From assembly GCF_002907375.1 (NCBI RefSeq), contig NZ_MIYK01000010.1, positions 62,001-126,000 of the forward strand: 64,000 bases of DNA, read 5' to 3'. Below the pieces are notes generated by a model, which was given only the letters and a program-made list of their open reading frames with translations, did not search any database and was not told where the DNA came from. The DNA is from Fructilactobacillus lindneri DSM 20690 = JCM 11027. GTDB taxonomy: Bacteria > Bacillota > Bacilli > Lactobacillales > Lactobacillaceae. The position numbers and the translations under genes were made by a program. Positions within the stretch are counted from its first letter, which is position 1. Every line of letters begins with the position of its first letter. Shown piece after piece: positions 24,921-33,478 of the stretch.

Positions 24921-24972
24921 AAATAAAAGCTGTAATCGTGGTTTAATCACGAAGTTACAGCTTTTATTTTTG
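24921..24972. terminator. Strong terminator hairpin after the nuclease gene
   Basis: AAATAAAAGCTGTAA / TTACAGCTTTTATTT plus an inner TCGTG / CACGA, with a two-base bulge. A- and T-runs on both sides let it work in either direction. It ends the minus-strand toxin-antitoxin-nuclease operon. The stretch 24970-25139 between it and the nuclease stop holds nothing else I can identify; the promoter of the leader at 24825 must lie in 24840-24920. Confidence 0.75.
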
Positions 24973-25139
24973 TGTTATTTAAATGATTTACGAACTATTC
25001 GTAAGTTGATAAAAATTATACATTACCTATGGTTTGGTTTTAGAATTGTATAAGATTTTCCTACAAAATTTTAAACTTTTGGGGAATCTGTCAAAATACA
25101 ATTTTAAAATCAAAATAACCAATCATTAAACTTTATACT

Positions 25140-25736
25140 TTAATAATTATTATTTTTATAAAATATTCCTGTTTTATAATCTATTGTAAATCCTGGTTGA
25201 TTATTATAAATAAAACAATCTTTTTCTACCATTGGGATGTCGTTGTACATTACTTGTATAAAAATCCCTTTAGCAACTAAATCATTTTTACACTGATAAT
25301 AAAGATTAACGCTATATATAATTTTATTGTTATTTTCAAGTTCCTTAGTAATTCCATCTTCTATATGTTTCATTACATTCAAATTGCTGTTGGATGTTTG
25401 AGTAAAAATGTTTTTACGATTATCCCACGTACCCGTTTTTCCATTTTCATAATTACCATTATCATTAATGTTATTTAGAAAATGAAATGCAATTATATGA
25501 CCTCTATTATAAAATTTTTGTTTATAATTTATGTGTCCATTTTGCCATCCAGATGGCTTATATTTTGAAGTTCTTCTTTTTTTATAAAGTAAATTATCTT
25601 TTGTTAAATAGGCTGTGGCACCTCTGGGTCGATTAAATTTATCTAATTCTTTAAAATCTACGTATCCCTTTTTTAAGTTTTTACATTTTAAATGCGTATA
25701 CAAGTTTTCTTTTTTCATCAAATCAACAAAATCCAT
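25140..25736 (-). CDS. DNA/RNA non-specific endonuclease-like protein, no signal peptide
   Basis: The 198-residue protein matches the beta-beta-alpha metal nuclease family (NucA/EndA/streptodornase type): RPRGATAYLTKDNL, then PSGWQNG, then YNRGHIIAFHF (a DRGH-type motif with Asn in place of Asp and the general-base His kept), then TWDNRKNIFTQTSNSNLNVM with the metal-binding Asn. Most relatives are secreted, but this one has no signal peptide. The gene overlaps the YafQ-like toxin stop by 14 bases; the ATG at 25736 has TGAGG upstream, while the TTG at 25748 does not. So it belongs to the toxin-antitoxin operon. Its cytosolic location suggests a nucleic-acid-targeting effector or phage defence; this is inference. 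A strong terminator follows. Confidence 0.75.
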   Translation of the reverse strand: MDFVDLMKKENLYTHLKCKNLKKGYVDFKELDKFNRPRGATAYLTKDNLLYKKRRTSKYKPSGWQNGHINYKQKFYNRGHIIAFHFLNNINDNGNYENGKTGTWDNRKNIFTQTSNSNLNVMKHIEDGITKELENNNKIIYSVNLYYQCKNDLVAKGIFIQVMYNDIPMVEKDCFIYNNQPGFTIDYKTGIFYKNNNY

Positions 25737-25995
25737 TTTGAACCTCAATTCTAGTTAAAATAAGAATCAAATTATGATTTTCCACTTTATATAACAATAA
25801 CCAATCTGATTGAATATGCAACTCATAATATTCTTTTAAATTACCACTTAACTTATGGGCTTTTAATTGCTTTAATTTATTATTATCTTGTTTAGTAATA
25901 GCTGTAATTGCAATCTGAAACTTTTCCATATCAAAATGTTTTCGCTTGATTTTCTTTAAGTCTCTTTCAAATTGTTTTGTAACTTTTACTTTCAA
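25723..25995 (-). CDS. YafQ/RelE-type mRNA interferase toxin
   Basis: 90 residues, the usual size. KVTKQFERDLKKIKRKHFDM at the start, then QLKAHKLSGNLKEYYELHI, then SDWLLLYKVENHNLILILTRI are the conserved blocks of the YafQ group, in which the WLL-Y strand and C-terminal strand carry the ribosome-dependent RNase activity. The toxin cuts mRNA at the ribosomal A site when antitoxin is lost. Its ATG overlaps the antitoxin stop by four bases, so translation is coupled. The catalytic C-terminal region in YafQ normally contains a His before the last strand; here the sequence LILTRIEVQNGFC lacks it, so activity may differ. The nuclease gene overlaps its end. Confidence 0.85.
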   Translation of the reverse strand: MKVKVTKQFERDLKKIKRKHFDMEKFQIAITAITKQDNNKLKQLKAHKLSGNLKEYYELHIQSDWLLLYKVENHNLILILTRIEVQNGFC

Positions 25996-26258
25996 AGGTT
26001 ATCTACCCATTCCATAACTTCATCAACACTATTACCAATATATTTAGTTGTACCTTCTCTAACATCACTATTTGCTTGATCTGTTTTAATTTTATTAATA
26101 GACGTTTCAACATGTAAGGAATTAGTCATAACAGATTGTTGCAAAAACATATTAATAGCTGTACTCATATCTAATCCTAAAGCATTATAAATATGGTTAG
26201 CTTTTTCTTTTATTTTAGGATCAACTCTAACTGCAATAGTAGCTGTTTTTGCTCCCAT
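25992..26258 (-). CDS. RelB/DinJ-type antitoxin
   Basis: 88 residues. The N-terminal ribbon-helix-helix is ATIAVRVDPKIKEKANHIYNALGLDMSTAINMFLQQSV, which is the standard RelB/DinJ DNA-binding and dimerisation domain; the C-terminal half is polar and flexible and ends VMEWVDNL, as toxin-binding tails do. It neutralises the toxin encoded next and represses the operon. AAAGGG precedes the ATG with good spacing. A 24-base imperfect palindrome at 26280-26303 is a possible operator. The operon continues through the toxin into the nuclease gene. Confidence 0.88.
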   Translation of the reverse strand: MGAKTATIAVRVDPKIKEKANHIYNALGLDMSTAINMFLQQSVMTNSLHVETSINKIKTDQANSDVREGTTKYIGNSVDEVMEWVDNL

Positions 26259-26279
26259 ATCATTTACCCTTTTTTAACG

Positions 26280-26303
26280 TTTGTATAACTTATTGTGTAC
26301 AAA
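26280..26303. promoter_or_regulatory. Possible operator of the toxin-antitoxin operon
   Basis: TTTGTA (26280-26285) and its complement TACAAA (26298-26303) form an inverted repeat 22 bases upstream of the antitoxin start, and GTATAAC occurs twice nearby. Ribbon-helix-helix antitoxins bind such sites. Confidence is limited because no known site is available for comparison. Confidence 0.35.
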
Positions 26304-26343
26304 GTATAACAAAATTTCATAATATCAACATAAATATTTATAG

Positions 26344-26386
26344 TACAAAAAAACAGTTGAAATATAAAAAAATTCAACTGCTTTTG
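26344..26386 (-). terminator. Terminator of the methylase gene
   Basis: CAGTTGAA / TTCAACTG with an AT loop, followed by TTTTTTTGTAC on the minus strand. It lies beyond the repeat at 26488, which is consistent with its being the original terminator of guaA before insertion of the cassette. The remaining gap (26387-26559) holds only the guaA-like repeat and no gene. Confidence 0.6.
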
Positions 26387-26487
26387 CCTTATAAAGGTCC
26401 ACTTAAACTAATTTACTTAACTTAATGCCTATGTAAATGCTTTAAAAGCGCTGTATTCTAGGGAATGTATTTATTAGTTACTATCCA

Positions 26488-26506
26488 TATTCAATCGTTG
26501 CTGGTG
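26488..26506. repeat. Direct repeat of the guaA 3' end, candidate attachment site
   Basis: TATTCAATCGTTGCTGGTG here is identical over 19 bases to 29269-29287 inside the last codons of guaA. Read on the minus strand the copy gives KSPATIEYG and a stop, against KPPATIEYE at the end of GuaA. Outside these bases no similarity to guaA continues. This is the pattern left by site-specific integration into the 3' end of guaA, which is a documented integration target for genomic islands. Confidence 0.75.
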
Positions 26507-26559
26507 ATTTAAAAATAGCTCGAAATAAACTTACAATCTGTCATATTTTAAAATAACAA

Positions 26560-27453
26560 TTATAATCTTTTTAATATTTTAATTTTCGATGTTTCACAGA
26601 TATCTATATTATTAGATAATGCTAAAAATTCTACGGCTTTACGATGAGTTTTCATTTTATATTGTAATGTATACATATATTTATTATTTGAAAAATCATA
26701 TAAATTTATTAAATCAGGAACAGAATCATATGTTAAAACCCAATTAGTTTTTAATTTATTTATTTTTTTTGCTATAATTTCATGTTCTTTCATTGATTTA
26801 ATGGGTAAATACAATCTTTTACCTTGATTAACATATGGGGGATCAATAAATATTAATGTTTCTTTATCTGTGAAATTTTCAATTAAATTTAGAAAGGTTT
26901 TTTTAGAACTTATAATATCGATATTTTTAACAGAAATTTCATTAGAATATTTTCCAATTTCTTCTATTAAAGGACGCAGTCTGCTTTTATTATATTCATA
27001 ATTAATTTTCCATTTTCCATTTTGTTTCATTCCACCAACAGGTGTTGCTCCTCTTAGTATGCCTGAAAAATTTGTTCTATTTAAAAAAAATGTTGAAAAA
27101 CCTAAGTCTAATAGTTCAAAGTCATTTAGGTTATGTTTATTTTCAAGGTTATTGAATATATCTTTTTGCTTTTTCCATTCATTTATGTTTATTTCTGTAT
27201 TGTCAAATTTTTTTAAAAATTTTTTATTATATTTGGTAATTGAAATCCAAAATGAATATATTGCCAAATCTAAATCATTTAGTGTAATATGTTTTACTTT
27301 TTTATTTAGTAATAAATATATACCAATTCCTGCTCCACCTGCAAATGGTTCAACATAGTTATTAATATTATATTTAGAAACAATATCTTCAATAAGTGGT
27401 GCTAATTTTAGTTTTCCTCCTGGGTATCGTAAAGGAGATCTCCATGGACTCAA
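26560..27453 (-). CDS. D12-class N6-adenine DNA methyltransferase
   Basis: 297 residues with the order of the Dam/D12 alpha group: PWRSPLRYPGGKLKLAP (AdoMet-site region at the N-terminus), EPFAGGAGIGIYLL (motif I), NDLDLAIYSFWISI, TFFLNRTNFSGILRGATPVGG, and FIDPPYVNQG (motif IV, DPPY). It transfers methyl groups to adenine in a short recognition sequence. A TTG at 27453 is the best start because CAGGGGG lies seven bases before it and there is no ATG in frame nearby. It follows the AIPR gene by 22 bases. A genomic Dam would be expected to stand in a housekeeping setting; here it pairs with a nuclease-like gene in an insertion, so a restriction-modification partner is likely. Confidence 0.9.
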   Translation of the reverse strand: MSPWRSPLRYPGGKLKLAPLIEDIVSKYNINNYVEPFAGGAGIGIYLLLNKKVKHITLNDLDLAIYSFWISITKYNKKFLKKFDNTEININEWKKQKDIFNNLENKHNLNDFELLDLGFSTFFLNRTNFSGILRGATPVGGMKQNGKWKINYEYNKSRLRPLIEEIGKYSNEISVKNIDIISSKKTFLNLIENFTDKETLIFIDPPYVNQGKRLYLPIKSMKEHEIIAKKINKLKTNWVLTYDSVPDLINLYDFSNNKYMYTLQYKMKTHRKAVEFLALSNNIDICETSKIKILKRL

Positions 27454-27475
27454 AACTTCACCCCCTGATTTTAAG

Positions 27476-29227
27476 TTAATTATGTTGTTTTTCTTTTACT
27501 TTTTTAATTTCTTCAATTAAGTCATCGGAAAAGTATTTTTTAGATGTAAGTTCATTAGAATTAATATTACTTCCAGCTACTTTATCAATTATATCAATCA
27601 TTTTTTGCATTAAATTTTTACATCTTTCATTATCCCATAAAATCTTATTAATCTTATTACATTCACGTTCGGTTTCTTTTGAAGAAGAAGGTTTTTTGAT
27701 ATTTCCAGTTATATAAAAGTTAATCATGAACAGTATAAAATATTTAAATTTTGCATATTTTCTTTCAAAAATTGAATTTCGAATATAAAAATTATACTTA
27801 TAAAGTGCGTAAGAAGATGTGTAAAAAGCAATTTTAGGATTTTTAATATCAAAGACTTTTTCAGAAAAGTCTTTATAGAGTCTTCCATAGTATCTACTTG
27901 CATAGTGAGGAATTCCTAGGAACATTGAACTATAAGAACGTAAGGCAATAGCCATTGGGACAATTCTCACCTTTTCAAGGCCTTCACTGGAATTATATTG
28001 ATTTGATCTACGCTCATAAAATAATCTTTTATTTTTATCATCTTTAAAAGTATTAAAGTATGACTCTAACTCTTTTTGTACCTCTGTTAAAGCAAGTAAT
28101 GATTCCTCTTTAACAGCAGTTTGTCTATTATTACTAATTGTTATTTTTGTAGAAATAGATGGACTAGTTGGTACAATAATCTTTACAGGAACGTATATAT
28201 TAGAATTTTCATTTATTTTATCTCTATTTTGATACATAACGTAAGATGTTTGACAACCATTGACAATCTGGTAGTTTTCAAGTACTAAATCACTTCGAAC
28301 AGTTTTTGCATTATCTGCAACAATGGTTATTCCATTATTTAAAATAGACATGTCTTCAGGGTTATCAGAATTTATTGTTTCCTTAATCGCATTGTTTGTT
28401 TTTGTTTCTCCTTGGAAGTCTCTAACATTATCGTAAAAAAGTGATCGACGTAAATCTCCATTATCATCAACAATTAGTTTAATTAATTCTTTACCATTTA
28501 AAAATCCAAGCCAACCGTCTTTAACACCTGATACATCTGGTATTACTACTTTTTTATCAAAATTTATTTGTTTTTTTACTTTTGAATTAGATTCCTTAAA
28601 ATATTCTCTTAGTTGTGATGCGTCGATAGGTTTAAATTCGAAATTGTCAAAAACATTTAAATTATCGATTTCACTTTTTATATTAGAAATTTTAGATTTT
28701 AAATTTTTATCCTCTTGGAACCATTTTCCTGTAGTTACATAATATGCTCGTCCTTTAAATTCATTGACTGAAGAACTAAAATTATTTATTATTTCATTTG
28801 TCATTTCCCATTTTTCTTTAAGTTCGTTATTTTGAATTAGGGATGGTTTTTCTTTTAGAATATCAGATATACCATCGCCAAAAGTTCTCATTTTGCTTCC
28901 TTCAAACTTTGGGCTTATCTTAGATTGTATTAAAATCATAAGTATATTTAGCTTTTGATTTTTGTTAGCTAAAATATCATCTAATTCTTGTTTGTTATTA
29001 ATGAATTCACCATTTATTAGGAAACCTACAGTATCTATACCGCCATCGTTTCCACCATCAATTATCATGTTATCGATATCATCATAACTAAAATCATTAT
29101 CCATTAGTTTAGAAATTATACAATACGTTGAAAATGATTCAAATAATGACTCTTCACTCAAAGAATTTTTTAATTCCATTTTTTCTTTAAATTGGTTCAT
29201 TAAGCTTTTAATTATTCTATTATTCAA
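27476..29227 (-). CDS. AIPR (abortive infection phage resistance) family protein with nuclease-like N-terminus
   Basis: About 583 residues. The central and C-terminal part matches AIPR proteins: LRRSLFYDNVRDFQGETKTN, then SILNNGITIVADNAKTVRSD, QIVNGCQTSYVMYQNRD, then ITISNNRQTAVKEESLLAL and FYERRSNQYN. The N-terminal part has GGNDGGIDTVGFLING followed by ILMILIQSK, fitting a PD-(D/E)xK nuclease core (Asp, then QxK in place of ExK). I start at the TTG ending at 29227 since GGAGG lies five bases before it; the TTG at 29239 overlaps GGAGG. It begins only 34 bases after guaA with no terminator between, so it can be read from the guaBA promoter. A phage-defence or restriction role is inferred. Confidence 0.8.
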   Translation of the reverse strand: MNNRIIKSLMNQFKEKMELKNSLSEESLFESFSTYCIISKLMDNDFSYDDIDNMIIDGGNDGGIDTVGFLINGEFINNKQELDDILANKNQKLNILMILIQSKISPKFEGSKMRTFGDGISDILKEKPSLIQNNELKEKWEMTNEIINNFSSSVNEFKGRAYYVTTGKWFQEDKNLKSKISNIKSEIDNLNVFDNFEFKPIDASQLREYFKESNSKVKKQINFDKKVVIPDVSGVKDGWLGFLNGKELIKLIVDDNGDLRRSLFYDNVRDFQGETKTNNAIKETINSDNPEDMSILNNGITIVADNAKTVRSDLVLENYQIVNGCQTSYVMYQNRDKINENSNIYVPVKIIVPTSPSISTKITISNNRQTAVKEESLLALTEVQKELESYFNTFKDDKNKRLFYERRSNQYNSSEGLEKVRIVPMAIALRSYSSMFLGIPHYASRYYGRLYKDFSEKVFDIKNPKIAFYTSSYALYKYNFYIRNSIFERKYAKFKYFILFMINFYITGNIKKPSSSKETERECNKINKILWDNERCKNLMQKMIDIIDKVAGSNINSNELTSKKYFSDDLIEEIKKVKEKQHN

Positions 29228-29261
29228 AAAGACCTCCAATAATAATCACTATTTTTAAAGT

Positions 29262-30815
29262 TTATTCGTATTCAATCGTTGCTGGTGGCTTACCAGTAAT
29301 ATCATATAATACCCGGTTAACTCCAGCGACTTCATCAACAATTCGTTTGGAAACCTTACCTAAAACTTCCCAAGGAACTTCTGCATATTCAGCAGTCATT
29401 CCATCGACAGAGGTTACGGCACGAATCGTGATGGCTTCGTCATAAGTTCGTTCGTCACCCATGACTCCAACACTGCGAATCCCGGGAAGGGCAGTGAAGT
29501 ATTGCCAAATTGTTTTATCTAGGCCAGCTTTGGCAAATTCATCACGCAAGATAGCATCCGAATCACGTACCATGCGTAAACGTTCGGGAGTTACTTCCCC
29601 AATAATTCTGATTGCTAAACCAGGACCAGGGAAGGGCTGACGCCAAACGAGTTCTTTAGGCATGCCAAGTTTTTCTCCCAGTTCTCTAACTTCGTCTTTA
29701 AAGAGTTTGTTTAAAGGTTCGATTAGTTTAAATTGTAAGTCGTCGGGTAATCCGCCAACGTTATGATGCGATTTGATTGTTTGGGCAGTGTCGGTTCCTG
29801 ATTCAATTACATCAGTATAGAGCGTTCCTTGTGCAAGAAAGTCAACATCATCGAATTTACGGGCTTCTTCTGAGAAAGTATCAATAAATTCTTTACCAAT
29901 GATTTTTCGTTTCTTTTCAGGATCGGTAACGTCTTTTAGTTTGCCTAAGAATAACTTGCCAGCATCAACAAAATCAATATTTAAACCAAAGTCATCACCT
30001 AGCGAATGCAAAACTTGTTGTGCTTCGTCTTTTCGCAACAAACCATGATCTACAAAGACTGAGACTAATTGATCACCAATAGCACGATGCAGTAAAACAG
30101 CGACAACTGAGGAATCAACTCCACCGGATAATCCTAGTAAGACGCGCTTGTCGCCTACTTTTTCACGAATGGTTTCAATTGCATCATTAATAAAGTCTTC
30201 CATGGACCAGTTGGCTTCAGCACCCGCAATATCGAAGACAAAGTGGCGGAGCATCTCGCGACCTTCGTCAGTTAAGTTAACTTCAGGGTGGAATTGAACA
30301 GCATAAAAACCGCGTTCTGGATCAGCCATTGCTGAGATTGGACATGAACCGCTGGTTGCGGTAATTTCAAAGCCATCTGGAACTTTGGTAACAAAATCAC
30401 CATGACTCATTAAGACAGTTTGGTCGGGTTTCAAATCCTGGAAAATTTTAGATTTTTTATCAGTAATTTCAATTTTAGCCTGACCATATTCACTATTGTC
30501 AGCGGTAGTAGTTTCACCACCTGGCAGGTCATGTGCCATTAATTGCATTCCATAACAGATTCCTAAAATGGGAATCCCAAGTTTAAAAATTTCTGGATCA
30601 ACATCTAATGCATTTTCTCCGTTAACACTATTAGGACCACCGGAAAAGATAATGGCTTTCGGGTTCATGTCTTTAATCTGAGCGGCAGTGATAGTGTGTG
30701 GTTTTAATTCTGAATAAACACCCATTTCACGAATGCGGCGGGTGATTAGCTGATTATATTGACTCCCGAAGTCTAAAACGACTACGGAATCATAATCACG
30801 AATGGTTTTTGCCAT
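29262..30815 (-). CDS. guaA: GMP synthase (glutamine-hydrolysing)
   Basis: 517 residues, full length. Glutamine amidotransferase domain with [11 protein letters not shown] (catalytic Cys, near residue 84) and [11 protein letters not shown]-pyrophosphatase domain with [17 protein letters not shown] (PP-loop, near 223), then the dimerisation domain ending [19 protein letters not shown]. It makes GMP from XMP, glutamine and ATP. The start has AGGAGGAATACTA. It follows guaB by 11 bases, forming the standard guaBA operon. The last codons (29269-29287) form one copy of the direct repeat that bounds the downstream cassette. Confidence 0.97.
   Translation of the reverse strand: MAKTIRDYDSVVVLDFGSQYNQLITRRIREMGVYSELKPHTITAAQIKDMNPKAIIFSGGPNSVNGENALDVDPEIFKLGIPILGICYGMQLMAHDLPGGETTTADNSEYGQAKIEITDKKSKIFQDLKPDQTVLMSHGDFVTKVPDGFEITATSGSCPISAMADPERGFYAVQFHPEVNLTDEGREMLRHFVFDIAGAEANWSMEDFINDAIETIREKVGDKRVLLGLSGGVDSSVVAVLLHRAIGDQLVSVFVDHGLLRKDEAQQVLHSLGDDFGLNIDFVDAGKLFLGKLKDVTDPEKKRKIIGKEFIDTFSEEARKFDDVDFLAQGTLYTDVIESGTDTAQTIKSHHNVGGLPDDLQFKLIEPLNKLFKDEVRELGEKLGMPKELVWRQPFPGPGLAIRIIGEVTPERLRMVRDSDAILRDEFAKAGLDKTIWQYFTALPGIRSVGVMGDERTYDEAITIRAVTSVDGMTAEYAEVPWEVLGKVSKRIVDEVAGVNRVLYDITGKPPATIEYE
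29269..29287. repeat. Direct repeat within the guaA 3' end
   Basis: The second copy of the 19-base sequence found at 26488-26506. The two copies bound a 2.8-kb segment with the AIPR and methylase genes. The guaA reading frame is intact through this copy, as expected when an island carries a replacement gene end. Confidence 0.75.
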
Positions 30816-30826
30816 TAGTATTCCTC

Positions 30827-31993
<1,167 letters not shown>

Positions 31994-32013
31994 TTAATAT
32001 AATAGATTAGCAG

Positions 32014-32089
32014 ATATTTTCGTTAAAATCAACGCTAATAACGAACACTAATGAAAGAAAAAGAAAATAACGTACGTAACCGAATTATT
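32014..32089. promoter_or_regulatory. PurBox-like sites upstream of guaBA
   Basis: ATAACGAACACTAAT (32038-32052) and GTAACCGAATTATT (32076-32089) resemble the PurR box of Gram-positive bacteria (core CCGAAC or CGAAC with AT flanks), and a reversed, weaker version is at 32014-32027. PurR in Firmicutes binds such pairs near purine genes. The match to consensus is partial, so this is tentative. An 18-base palindrome (GAAATCAG, TG, CTGATTTC) at 32115-32132 may be a separate operator or terminator for the region. The gap 31964-32244 also must hold the divergent hisS promoter. Confidence 0.4.
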
Positions 32090-32244
32090 GCTGAATAAAT
32101 TAAATTAATGGTCGGAAATCAGTGCTGATTTCAAAAAAATGCAGCTTAATTTAAGTGAATTTACTAACTTGATTTAATTGGTACAATCTCTGCTAATAAT
32201 GGTAAAATTTAAGTAAATTGAGTAATAAGAAAGTTGGGTTTAAA

Positions 32245-33432
32245 ATGGACGAAAAATTTAAAAGTGTACGAGGAATGGAAGACATTCTTCCCGGAACAAC
32301 CAGCGTTTGGCAACGGATTGAAGGAACTGCTCGTGAAGTATTTGCCCGTTATAACTATGCTGAAATGAGAACGCCAATGGTCGAAAAGACAGACGTTTTT
32401 AGTCGCACATCGGGAGATTCATCAGATATTGTAACGAAACAAATGTATACCTTTGAAGATAAAGGTGATCGAAGTATTACGCTCCGTCCAGAAGGAACTG
32501 CCGGAATTGTACGTTCTTTTGTAGAAAACAAATTATTTGGACCAGAACATCCAAAGCCGGTCAAAGTTTACTACATGGGACCAATGTTTCGTTATGAACG
32601 TCCAGGTGCTACGCATAACCGCCAGTTTTATCAAATTGGGTGTGAATCAATCGGAGCAGTTAGTCCGCAAATTGATGCCGAAGTTATCAAATTAGCTCTC
32701 GATATTTTCCATGGCTTAGATATTGATGATTTACGCGTTGAATTAAATACCCTTGGTGATGACGAGAGTCGAAATGCTTATCGAGAAACATTAGTAGAAT
32801 ACTTTGCACAATTCAAAGATGAGTTAAGTTCTGATTCACAACGTCGTTTGGAACAAAACCCCCTACGGATTTTAGATAGTAAGGATCGTGGCGACCAAAA
32901 AATTGTGGCTAATGCACCTAAATTAGAAGATAGTCTCAATGATCGTTCGAAAAAGTATTTCCACGATTTATTACAAGCCCTTGATATTTTAGGCGTTGAC
33001 TATGTAATTGATGACCGTTTGGTTCGTGGACTGGATTATTACACCGACACTGTCTTTGAAATTCAAGCTAAGGCACCCGAGTTTGGCGACGACTATACCA
33101 CTATTTGTGCTGGTGGTCGTTACAATAATATGGTACAAGAATTTGGCGGTCCTGAAATGGGTGGAGTTGGGTTTGCCTTTGGGGAAGATCGGTTGGCCAC
33201 AGTGGTTCAATCTGAAGAAACTGAAGATGTACTGGATTACTTTATTTGTACTGATACTAAAGGTAAATCAGAAGATGAAATTAACACTATCTTTGACCAA
33301 GCTTTGAAGAAAGCAGAGGAACTTCGTGATCAAGGCAATTCAGTGGAAGTTAATTTCCAACCACGTAGTATGAAGAGCCAAAAGAAAGAGGCCTTTAAAC
33401 TTAACAGTCAAAATACGATTGTAATTGAATAA
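32245..33432 (+). CDS. hisS: Histidyl-tRNA synthetase, C-terminally short
   Basis: The class II core is complete: RGMEDILPGTTSVWQRIE, TFEDKGDRSITLRPEGTAGIVRSFV, motif 2 RYERPGATHNRQFYQIGCE, the His-specific RGLDYYTDTVFEI and motif 3 GVGFAFGEDRLATVV. The anticodon-binding domain begins after about residue 320 but stops at KLNSQNTIVIE, about 35 residues earlier than usual HisRS. No further coding in another frame exists before the terminator, so this is a real end rather than a frameshift in the stop region. I start at the ATG at 32245 because the TTG at 32218 has no ribosome binding site. It may be a second HisRS copy; the usual hisS-aspS pairing is absent. Confidence 0.8.
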   Translation: MDEKFKSVRGMEDILPGTTSVWQRIEGTAREVFARYNYAEMRTPMVEKTDVFSRTSGDSSDIVTKQMYTFEDKGDRSITLRPEGTAGIVRSFVENKLFGPEHPKPVKVYYMGPMFRYERPGATHNRQFYQIGCESIGAVSPQIDAEVIKLALDIFHGLDIDDLRVELNTLGDDESRNAYRETLVEYFAQFKDELSSDSQRRLEQNPLRILDSKDRGDQKIVANAPKLEDSLNDRSKKYFHDLLQALDILGVDYVIDDRLVRGLDYYTDTVFEIQAKAPEFGDDYTTICAGGRYNNMVQEFGGPEMGGVGFAFGEDRLATVVQSEETEDVLDYFICTDTKGKSEDEINTIFDQALKKAEELRDQGNSVEVNFQPRSMKSQKKEAFKLNSQNTIVIE

Positions 33433-33444
33433 TAATTTCCAGAT

Positions 33445-33478
33445 AAAAACCGCTCATCGAAATGATGAACGGCTTTTT
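33445..33478. terminator. Terminator between hisS and the ClC gene
   Basis: AAAACCG, mismatch, TCATC / GATGA, mismatch, CGGCTTTTTT with loop GAAAT. It acts for the plus-strand hisS and probably for the converging channel gene. Confidence 0.75.

Noticed and set aside
26480-26520. Second, truncated guaA gene
   Set aside because: Similarity to guaA covers only about ten codons and then stops, which fits an attachment-site copy and not a gene duplicate.
29228-29239. TTG at 29239 as the start of the AIPR gene
   Set aside because: It overlaps the GGAGG that is correctly placed for the TTG at 29227.
33400-33445. Frameshift at the end of hisS
   Set aside because: I looked for the missing last 35 residues in other frames; only about 20 bases remain before the terminator, so the end is genuine in this sequence.
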